NCBI GenBank assembly: GCA_902783745.1
Contig: CACZRY010000127.1
Span: 1 to 26,113, forward strand
Source: an uncultured Erysipelotrichaceae bacterium
Lineage (GTDB): Bacteria > Bacillota_I > Bacilli_A > Acholeplasmatales > Anaeroplasmataceae
Reading direction: 5' to 3'
DNA: 26,113 bases
Positions 1 through 6,635 of this stretch are shown here, in pieces; the stretch's first letter is position 1; each line of letters opens with the position of its first letter. The notes under the pieces were generated by a model that was not told the DNA's origin, searched no databases, and saw only the letters and a program-made list of their open reading frames with translations. The translations under genes were made by a program, and so were the position numbers.

Positions 1-1
1 A

Positions 2-586
2 TATACATTTTTTAACAAGATTATAGATGATGAAAGTTTTGTGAAATATTTAGCTGTTCTTATAAAGTCCGATTTGTTGATGGGTTCGTTTGAAGATGAT
101 TTGAGAATTTTATCTAATAAAATACAAGCACAATACAATTATAAATTTGTGTTTAAATATTTGGATTTTACCGATTCTGATGTTATTTCAAAATATGGTT
201 TAAAGAACACTACCGATATTTACGCAAAGAAATTTGATAATAAAGATATTTTTATTGTGTTCAATAAAAAATTAAATTCTAATTTGAATAGATATTTATT
301 TTTAAAGGTTTGGGCTTATGATATATTGGATGCTTGGAAGAAAGATGATGAACTTCGTTTAGCTTTAAAAATCAATGCATCTGATGATGATATTTTAGCC
401 GAAAGAATAGCAATTGAAATGACTTTAACAAGATGGCAACTAAAATTATATGATGATGGCACAGAAGATCCAGCATTAAAAAGAGCTTTAACTTTCTGTG
501 AACCAGAAATATTAGAAATTAGAAGAAAAAATTATAAAGATAAGGGAGTTATTAGGAATTGGACTCTATTAAGTGTGAGAAAATAA
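2..586 (+). CDS. Hypothetical protein, 5'-truncated by the window edge
   Basis: The reading frame is open to the left edge. It adds 13 residues before a GTG at 41 that has only a weak upstream ribosome site, so the true start probably lies outside the window. About 194 residues are visible, with no signal peptide or membrane helix. I do not recognise the family. One weak resemblance: residues encoded around 250-450 run IFIVFNKKLN, then a helix at KVWAYDIL, then AERIAIEMTLTR. This is the spacing seen in ImmA/IrrE-like proteins, where a HExxH helix precedes an ANRFA-type helix. The HExxH zinc motif itself is absent, so if related it would be a non-catalytic version. The gene ends in TAA and is followed by two small ORFs and a structured RNA on the same strand. 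Confidence 0.6.
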   Translation, partial: YTFFNKIIDDESFVKYLAVLIKSDLLMGSFEDDLRILSNKIQAQYNYKFVFKYLDFTDSDVISKYGLKNTTDIYAKKFDNKDIFIVFNKKLNSNLNRYLFLKVWAYDILDAWKKDDELRLALKINASDDDILAERIAIEMTLTRWQLKLYDDGTEDPALKRALTFCEPEILEIRRKNYKDKGVIRNWTLLSVRK

Positions 587-660
587 GGGCATTAATACAA
601 TATGGTGAAAGAAACTATCCATGCACTGTTGTTGATTTTCTAGTGAAGGAGTTGATGTAA
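559..660 (+). CDS. Possible 33-codon small ORF bridging two genes
   Basis: A frame opens after a TAG at 553-555 and runs from a TTG at 559 to a TAA at 658-660. It overlaps the last codons of the upstream gene and ends 2 bases before the next ATG. An AAGGGAG tract at 542-548 sits about 10 bases upstream of the TTG, a usable ribosome site. The peptide begins MDSIKCEKIRALIQYGE and ends FLVKELM. It is not recognised. The stop lies next to the AAGGAG that serves the next gene, so it could act as a leader or translational-coupling peptide. It could also be chance, or the leftover of a frameshifted longer gene. There is no coding-bias evidence either way. Confidence 0.22.
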   Translation: MDSIKCEKIRALIQYGERNYPCTVVDFLVKELM

Positions 661-662
661 TT

Positions 663-857
663 ATGTCAATTACAGAAGAAGAAAAAATTAGAAGAAGAAA
701 ATCATTTGAAAAAAATGATAATATTATAGGCGCAGGATTTGGGGAAGAAATTGATCCTAGAATTAAAAATATTCCCGAAGCAGAAAAATATATAAATGGT
801 GAAATTGAATTTGAAGAATATCAAGAAGCATTAATGAAATTTATAAAGAATTTATAA
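663..857 (+). CDS. Small VbhA/Fic-antitoxin-like protein (orphan)
   Basis: A 64-residue acidic and lysine-rich protein starting at ATG 663, with AAGGAG at about 646-651. The layout matches VbhA-type inhibitors of Fic toxins: an N-terminal EEEKIRRRKS helix, a central loop NDNIIGAGFGEEIDP, and a C-terminal helix with AEKYINGEIEFEEY, close to the common 'Y-x-x-G-E-I/L-x-x-E-E' signature. The inhibitory [S/T]xxxE[G/N] motif that blocks the Fic active site is not clear; the expected place reads SFEKNDNIIG. No Fic toxin (HPFxxGNGR) is found on either side, so this is either an orphan or a different small helical protein. It ends 38 bases before the predicted start of the structured RNA, and the RNA's -35 begins 3 bases after its stop codon. 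Confidence 0.55.
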   Translation: MSITEEEKIRRRKSFEKNDNIIGAGFGEEIDPRIKNIPEAEKYINGEIEFEEYQEALMKFIKNL

Positions 858-860
858 TGT

Positions 861-889
861 TTGTATTTATATGTAATATATAGTAAAAT
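861..889 (+). promoter_or_regulatory. Sigma-A-type promoter for the pseudoknot-repeat RNA
   Basis: The -35 is TTGTAT (861-866), the spacer exactly 17 bases, and the -10 TAAAAT (884-889). The predicted start is near G896, exactly at the base of the first hairpin of the RNA. It lies immediately after the stop codon of the 64-aa gene, so the RNA can be made independently of it. Confidence 0.6.
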
Positions 890-942
890 ATATATGTGCC
901 GAAAAGCTATGGCACTTTTAACATAGAGAAATGTTAAATAAT

Positions 943-1086
943 GATTGTCGCTTTCTAGTAGGCGACTGACAAGTAGCTAGAGTTCTAAATGATTGTCGCT
1001 TCCCTATAGGCGTCTGACAAGTAGTAGGGGTTCAAAAATAATTGTCGCTTACCTGTAGGCGACTGATAAGTTGCAGGTCTTAAAAA
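943..1086 (+). repeat. Three tandem imperfect 48-49-nt repeats (pseudoknot units)
   Basis: The units begin at 943, 991 and 1040 (periods 48 and 49). Conserved blocks are ATTGTCGCTT, then TAGGCGACTGACAAGT with one or two changes in copies 2 and 3, then an A/T-rich spacer (TTCTAAA, TTCAAAA, CTTAAAA). Variable blocks are the 5-6 loop bases and their pairing partner, which change together. Copy 2 has one T-T mismatch in stem 1 (GTCGC against GCGTC). Confidence 0.85.
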
Positions 1087-1090
1087 TTCG

Positions 1091-1115
1091 TCCTACCTTT
1101 GGTTAGGATTTTTTT
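1091..1115 (+). terminator. Terminator of the pseudoknot RNA
   Basis: The stem TCCTA/TAGGA (1091-1095/1104-1108), with an inner C-G pair and a small loop, is followed by seven T (1109-1115). It directly follows the third repeat, so it sets the 3' end of the small RNA. Confidence 0.7.
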
Positions 1116-1151
1116 ATTTATATACAATATAATTAATGAAAAGATAAAAGA

Positions 1152-1194
1152 AGCTGTAAAAAAACAAAGATTTTTTCACAGCTACAATTTTTTT
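1152..1194 (+). terminator. Second A/T-rich hairpin with T-run upstream of groES
   Basis: AGCTGT (1152-1157) pairs with ACAGCT (1178-1183), with an inner A-run/T-run stem around CAAAG, and a T-run follows at 1188-1194. It could be a back-up terminator that insulates the groE promoter from the upstream RNA. No gene lies between it and the first terminator. Confidence 0.45.
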
Positions 1195-1204
1195 AAAAAA
1201 ACTT

Positions 1205-1244
1205 TTGGCAAACATATTGACAGAGTGCCAAAAATGACTATAAT
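1205..1244 (+). promoter_or_regulatory. groESL promoter with embedded CIRCE operator 1
   Basis: The promoter is TTGACA (1217-1222), 16 bases, TATAAT (1239-1244). The -35 lies inside an inverted repeat with CIRCE geometry: TTGGCAAAC (1205-1213), exactly 9 bases, GAGTGCCAA (1223-1231). The right arm matches the consensus GAGTGCTAA at 8 of 9 positions; the left arm matches TTAGCACTC at 6 of 9. HrcA bound here would cover the -35. Confidence 0.85.
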
Positions 1245-1255
1245 TTAAATTGTAG

Positions 1256-1282
1256 TTGGCAGTTAACCAACAAGAGTGCAAA
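1256..1282 (+). promoter_or_regulatory. CIRCE-like operator 2 in the groES leader
   Basis: TTGGCAGTT (1256-1264), 9 bases, GAGTGCAAA (1274-1282). The geometry is the same as operator 1, with a right arm 8 of 9 to consensus and a left arm 6 of 9. It lies downstream of the predicted transcription start and just before the groES ribosome site (AAAGGA, 1288-1293). Confidence 0.65.
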
Positions 1283-1303
1283 TAAAGAAAGGAAGATTAT
1301 ATA

Positions 1304-1585
1304 ATGATTAAACCATTAAATAATAACGTTGTTTTGAAAAAAGAAAAAAAGGAAAGTAAGACCGCATCAGGTATTATTCTATCTAATGAAAAGGAAGAAC
1401 CTGAATACGCTATAGTTGTTGCGGTAGGAGATGGAAAGATTAATGATAAGGGCCAATTAGTAAAGCCAAATTTGAATGTTGGTGATAAGGTAGTATACAA
1501 GAGCTACAGTCCAACAAAAGTTAAGTTTGATAATGAAGAATATTTAATTTTAGATTGTGAAGATATTTTAGCAATTATTGAATAG
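1304..1585 (+). CDS. groES: Co-chaperonin GroES
   Basis: A 93-residue protein of normal GroES length. It begins MIKPLNNNVVLKK and carries the conserved TASGIIL segment at the base of the mobile loop, the VGDKVVYKSYS strand and a C-terminal EEYLILDCEDILAII, all standard for Cpn10. It forms a heptameric lid that closes the GroEL folding chamber in the cytoplasm. It starts at ATG 1304 after AAAGGAAG and is 12 bases upstream of groEL, so the two are co-transcribed. Control by heat through HrcA is expected because two CIRCE-like operators flank the promoter; hrcA itself is not in the window. Confidence 0.97.
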   Translation: MIKPLNNNVVLKKEKKESKTASGIILSNEKEEPEYAIVVAVGDGKINDKGQLVKPNLNVGDKVVYKSYSPTKVKFDNEEYLILDCEDILAIIE

Positions 1586-1588
1586 TGA

Positions 1589-3208
<1,620 letters not shown>

Positions 3209-3216
3209 AATGTTTT

Positions 3217-3243
3217 GGTCTAGATTTATCTAGACCTTTTTTT
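3217..3243 (+). terminator. groESL operon terminator
   Basis: A perfect 8-bp stem, GGTCTAGA (3217-3224) and TCTAGACC (3229-3236), a TTTA loop and seven T. Confidence 0.95.
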
Positions 3244-3285
3244 ATTTTATTTATAAAATCATTATTAAATTTATAATTTTTAGGG

Positions 3286-3291
3286 TATAAT
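3286..3291 (+). promoter_or_regulatory. Probable -10 box for the CoA-binding/flavodiiron/HAD operon
   Basis: A consensus TATAAT preceded by GGG. The position 17 bases upstream reads TATTAA (3263-3268), a poor -35, so only the -10 is convincing. Confidence 0.4.
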
Positions 3292-3328
3292 TAAATAAAG
3301 AGTTAATTTATTTGAACGGAATGATAAT

Positions 3329-3706
3329 ATGGATTTAAAACAAAGTTTAGAATTTAATAATTTTTTAGTTTTAGGAGATACGACTAAAAAAGAAAAATAT
3401 GCTTATAAAATAAAATCTAGTATTATAAGAGCAGATAAGAATTGCTTTTGCGTAAGAGAAGATGGGAATTCTATTGATGATTGCCCATTTGAAATTGATG
3501 TATTAGATTTATGTATAAACCCTATACGTGGTTTAGAATACTTAAAATCTACAAAGAAGAAATTCAAATATGTAGTAATACAACAGGGAGCTTCATCAGA
3601 TGATATAGAAAAATATTTATCTGATAATAAAATCGAATTTGTAAATGGATGCTTACTTATGGCATTTAAAGTATATAAAGGAATTGAGGTAGAAGAAAAT
3701 GATTAA
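3329..3706 (+). CDS. CoA-binding domain protein (CoA_binding_2 / YccU-like)
   Basis: A 125-residue single-domain Rossmann-type protein. The N-terminal block NNFLVLGDTTKKEKYAYKI and the C-terminal block YVVIQQGASSDDIEKYL followed by GCLLMAFKV fit the YccU/CoA_binding_2 family (the family has KYVW-QPGAES and a final CxM motif). The domain is related to the CoA-binding domain of succinyl-CoA synthetases; the cellular role of these small proteins is not settled. The last 8 bases overlap the start of the flavodiiron gene (ATGATTAA), so translation is coupled. It may respond to CoA or a nucleotide in redox metabolism (inference from context only). Confidence 0.8.
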   Translation: MDLKQSLEFNNFLVLGDTTKKEKYAYKIKSSIIRADKNCFCVREDGNSIDDCPFEIDVLDLCINPIRGLEYLKSTKKKFKYVVIQQGASSDDIEKYLSDNKIEFVNGCLLMAFKVYKGIEVEEND

Positions 3707-4829
3707 ATATGTCGGTGTTGATGATTTAAATATTGATTTATTTGAAAGTCAGTATGTAGTAAAAAATGGTATGAGCTATAACTCATATATTATTCAGGAT
3801 TCAAAGATTTATGTTATGGATACAGTTGATTTCCAATATGCAAATGAATGGCTTGAAAATATTAAAAAGGTTTTAAATAAGAAGGTTCCTGATTATTTAG
3901 TATTGCATCATATGGAACCTGACCATTCTGGTTCTGTAAAAGCTTTTTTAGCTAAATATCCTTCAACAACTGTTGTAGGTAATGCTAAAACATTTGTAAT
4001 GTTAAATCAATTTTTCCCAAATATTAATATCCAAAATAAGCTTGAAGTAAAAGATAACGATAAGCTTGAGCTTGGAAAGAATGATACTTTAACATTTATT
4101 TTTGCACCAATGGTACACTGGCCAGAGGTTATGATGAGTGTTGATAATGGTTTATTATTTAGTGCAGATGCATTCGGTAAATTTGGTGCTTTAAAATTTG
4201 AAGATAACTGGGATGATGAAGCAAGAAGATACTATTATGGAATTGTTGGTAAATATGGTGCACAAGTACAAGCGTTAATTAAAAAGCTTACACCATTCAA
4301 TGTACGTGCAATATTACCTCTACATGGACCTATTATTAAAGATACATTACCACATGTAATAGATTTATATTCTAAATGGAGCCAATATCAACCTGAAGAT
4401 AATGGTGTATGTATTTTCTATACATCTGTTTATGGAAATACAAAGAAAGCTTGTATGAGATTATATGATCAATTACAAATGAAAAATTCAGAAATTATTG
4501 ATTTAGCAAGATTTGATATGTCAGAGGCTGTAGCTAAGGCATTCTTTTATAAAAAGATTGTTTTAGCATCTCCAACTTATAATGGAGACCTATTCCCTCC
4601 AATGAAGCAATTCTTAGATGCGTTAAAAGAAAGAAATTATCAAAATAGAACTATTGCATTCATAGAAAATGGTTCATGGGCTCCTATTACTGCAAAGAAG
4701 ATGAAAGAATTTGCAGAAGCTAATTTTAAAAATATTACTTTTATAGAACCACAAATTACATTAAAGGGCGCAATGACTGCAAATAATGTAACACAAATTA
4801 ATTTCTTAGTAGGATCATTAAAGAAATAA
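3699..4829 (+). CDS. Flavodiiron protein (FprA / flavorubredoxin-type O2/NO reductase)
   Basis: A 376-residue cytosolic protein with two domains. Residues 1-250 form a metallo-beta-lactamase fold with the diiron ligands visible: H71-x-E73-x-D75-H76 in LHHMEPDHSGS, a His in MVHWPE, an Asp in FSADAFGKFG and a His in LPLHGPII. Residues from about 252 form a flavodoxin domain with the FMN phosphate loop YTSVYGNTKKA, then ASPTYNGDLFPPM and ENGSWAPITAKKM. Flavodiiron proteins reduce O2 to water and/or NO to N2O, protecting anaerobes. No rubredoxin domain is fused and none is nearby, so the electron donor is unknown. The start overlaps the upstream gene by 8 bases and the stop overlaps the HAD gene start by one base (TAATG). 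Confidence 0.93.
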   Translation: MIKYVGVDDLNIDLFESQYVVKNGMSYNSYIIQDSKIYVMDTVDFQYANEWLENIKKVLNKKVPDYLVLHHMEPDHSGSVKAFLAKYPSTTVVGNAKTFVMLNQFFPNINIQNKLEVKDNDKLELGKNDTLTFIFAPMVHWPEVMMSVDNGLLFSADAFGKFGALKFEDNWDDEARRYYYGIVGKYGAQVQALIKKLTPFNVRAILPLHGPIIKDTLPHVIDLYSKWSQYQPEDNGVCIFYTSVYGNTKKACMRLYDQLQMKNSEIIDLARFDMSEAVAKAFFYKKIVLASPTYNGDLFPPMKQFLDALKERNYQNRTIAFIENGSWAPITAKKMKEFAEANFKNITFIEPQITLKGAMTANNVTQINFLVGSLKK

Positions 4830-5464
4830 TGTTTGATTTTAGTAAATACGATGTTATAGTATTTGATTACGATGGTGTAACTATAGATTCAATGGATTAT
4901 TGGTATCATCTACCATCTAAATTCATAAAATATAAAGGATATAATCCAAAGCCTGATTTAGATGAATCTATATCATATTATTTAACATATGATGTTGCAA
5001 AAAAATTTATAGATGAATATAAAATTGATTCAACTGTAGATGATTTATTAAAAGAAATGGATTATTTTATAGATATTACATATCCAACTAATAAACCAAT
5101 GTATAAAATAATTGATTTATTAAAAAGATTAAAAGATAAAAAGAAAATTGTATTTTCTTCATCACCATCTAAAATAGTTATTAATTCATTAAAGAAAAAT
5201 AATCTATTTGATTATTTTGATACTATCTATACTTCAAATGAATATAATATATCAAAATATCATACTGATGGCTTTGAATTTATAATTGAAAAATTAAAAA
5301 TTTCAAAGAATAAAATATTAGTTTTAGATAATGATATTAGAGTTGTTAAAGCCTCAACTGATGCAGGTATTGATACAATATTAATTTTAGATGAATATAA
5401 TAAAAAAATGAAAGATGAAGTTAAAGATAAAGTATTAGGAATATATAAAATTAGTGATTTATAG
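4829..5464 (+). CDS. HAD-superfamily hydrolase (phosphatase / phosphoglucomutase-like)
   Basis: A 211-residue HAD protein. Motif I is FDYDGVTIDS, with nucleophile D13 and acid/base D15. A helical cap follows (about 20-95). Motif II is FSSSPS, the motif III lysine lies in ISKYHTDGF, and motif IV is VLDNDIRVVKASTDAGI, the subfamily I pattern of PGMB- and Gph-like phosphatases. The substrate cannot be read from sequence. It begins inside the stop codon of the flavodiiron gene and ends at a strong terminator, making it the last gene of a three-gene operon. It may remove a damaged or toxic phosphorylated metabolite, but that is a guess. Confidence 0.85.
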   Translation: MFDFSKYDVIVFDYDGVTIDSMDYWYHLPSKFIKYKGYNPKPDLDESISYYLTYDVAKKFIDEYKIDSTVDDLLKEMDYFIDITYPTNKPMYKIIDLLKRLKDKKKIVFSSSPSKIVINSLKKNNLFDYFDTIYTSNEYNISKYHTDGFEFIIEKLKISKNKILVLDNDIRVVKASTDAGIDTILILDEYNKKMKDEVKDKVLGIYKISDL

Positions 5465-5466
5465 TA

Positions 5467-5490
5467 AGGATAGCAAATTGCTATCCTTTT
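5467..5490 (+). terminator. Terminator after the HAD gene
   Basis: AGGATAGC (5467-5474), AAATT loop, GCTATCCT (5480-5487), then T residues. A perfect 8-bp stem starting 3 bases after the stop. Confidence 0.9.
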
Positions 5491-5575
5491 CATTTATTTT
5501 CATTAAATATATTATGTAAATTTCAGTTTAATTATTATATAATAATTATAGTATTTATTTTGGAGGGCCAAGAAT

Positions 5576-6634
5576 ATGAAAATAATTCATACTGCAGATC
5601 TTCATATTGATTCAAAGATGGAAACACATCTTGATCCAATTAAGGCTAAGGAAAGAAAAAATGAATTATTATTGTCTTTTAAGAGATTGGTTGATTATGC
5701 TAGAACAAATGATGTTAAGGTAATAATTATCGCTGGTGATATGTTTGATAAAGAAAGAGTTTCTATTAAGACTCGTGATTACATATTAGGTGTTATAAGA
5801 GAATATCAAAACATTGATTTTATATATGTTGCAGGAAACCATGACGAAGATGTAATAATATCTGAGTTTGATGATGCTCCATCTAACCTATATACATTTA
5901 ATTCTAAATGGCAAACAATTTCATATGATGATGTTGATATTTCAGCAATTGTATATAATGAAGCATCAAAAACATATATGTATGACACATTACAGTTAGA
6001 CCAAAATAAACTAAATATTGTTGTATTACATGGTCCTATTGAAGGAGAAAATGCGATAAATCTTAATCTATTAAAAGATAAGCATATTGATTATTTAGCA
6101 TTAGGACATATTCATAAATATATTAAAGGATCACTTGGAGATAATGGAGTTTATGTTTATCCAGGTTGCTTAGATGGTAGAGGTTTTGATGAAATAGGTC
6201 CTAAGGGATTTGTTGAATTAGAAATTGTTGGTGGTAAAATAACATCTAATTTCCATAAATTTGCAAGACGTGAACTTCATATGGTTGAGGTTGATATTAC
6301 AAATCTCGATAATTGGGTTGATATTAGAAAGACTATCTCATTAAAGCTTAATGGTATTCCATCAACAGATATGGTTAAGGTAAAACTTACAGGTAAATAT
6401 AATATTGATTTAATTAAACAAACTGAATTATTATTGGATTCATTAAATGATGAATATTATTTTGCAAAGGTAGAAGATGATTCTAAATTAAATGTAAATC
6501 CTAAGGATTTTGAAAATGATGTATCACTTAAGGGTGAATTCATAAGGAATGTATTAGGTTCTAATTTAAGTGAAGATGAGAAGAATTCAATTATTGAATA
6601 TGGTATTAAAGCATTATTAAAGGAGGAAATATAA
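5576..6634 (+). CDS. SbcD/Mre11-like DNA repair metallophosphoesterase (YhaO family)
   Basis: A 352-residue protein with the calcineurin-like nuclease motifs in order: D8-x-H10 in IIHTADLHID, GDMFD (54-58), GNHDED (87-92), a His in VVLHGP and GHIH in LALGHIHKY. The binuclear metal site is complete. A C-terminal region of about 120 residues follows, as in YhaO proteins, which are close in length to B. subtilis YhaO. It starts at ATG 5576 after GGAGGG. The next gene begins one base after its stop and encodes a Rad50/YhaN-like ATPase, so the two probably form an SbcCD-type complex acting on DNA ends or structures. A TATAAT at 5538-5543 is the likely -10; no good -35 was seen. Confidence 0.9.
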   Translation: MKIIHTADLHIDSKMETHLDPIKAKERKNELLLSFKRLVDYARTNDVKVIIIAGDMFDKERVSIKTRDYILGVIREYQNIDFIYVAGNHDEDVIISEFDDAPSNLYTFNSKWQTISYDDVDISAIVYNEASKTYMYDTLQLDQNKLNIVVLHGPIEGENAINLNLLKDKHIDYLALGHIHKYIKGSLGDNGVYVYPGCLDGRGFDEIGPKGFVELEIVGGKITSNFHKFARRELHMVEVDITNLDNWVDIRKTISLKLNGIPSTDMVKVKLTGKYNIDLIKQTELLLDSLNDEYYFAKVEDDSKLNVNPKDFENDVSLKGEFIRNVLGSNLSEDEKNSIIEYGIKALLKEEI

Positions 6635-6635
6635 T

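Larger units (their letters stand above)
896..1115 (+). ncRNA. Structured small RNA with three tandem H-type pseudoknots
   Basis: This is the main content of the 446-base gap before groES. In order: a hairpin of GTGCC with GGCAC (896-900/911-915); a hairpin of TTTAACAT with ATGTTAAA (917-924/931-938); three repeat units (943-1086); and a terminator (1091-1115). In each unit stem 1 pairs GTCGC with GCGAC. The stem-1 loop also pairs with sequence 3' of the stem, giving a pseudoknot. The three loop/partner pairs are TCTAG/CTAGA (954-958/977-981), CCCTA/TAGGG (1002-1006/1025-1029) and ACCTG/CAGGT (1051-1055/1074-1078). They differ in sequence but keep pairing, which is covariation inside one molecule. 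No long ORF lies inside. Tandem pseudoknot repeats between a promoter and a terminator are typical of type III toxin-antitoxin RNAs (ToxI, CptI, TenpI). The toxin gene normally found downstream is missing here. I do not recognise a known RNA family. Confidence 0.75.

Noticed and set aside
943..1086. CRISPR array
   Set aside because: Only three units, with repeat and spacer not separable: the variable parts are 5-6 bases and pair with each other, and no cas gene is present.
896..1115. tmRNA
   Set aside because: tmRNA also has tandem pseudoknots, but there is no tRNA-like acceptor end, no tag reading frame, and the molecule is too short.
1116..1303. ToxN/CptN-like toxin gene downstream of the pseudoknot RNA
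   Set aside because: No ORF of 120 or more codons exists there on the plus strand; the next gene is clearly groES.
1297..1500. Minus-strand ORF within groES
   Set aside because: It lies entirely opposite groES and its upstream region, with no ribosome site and no family resemblance.
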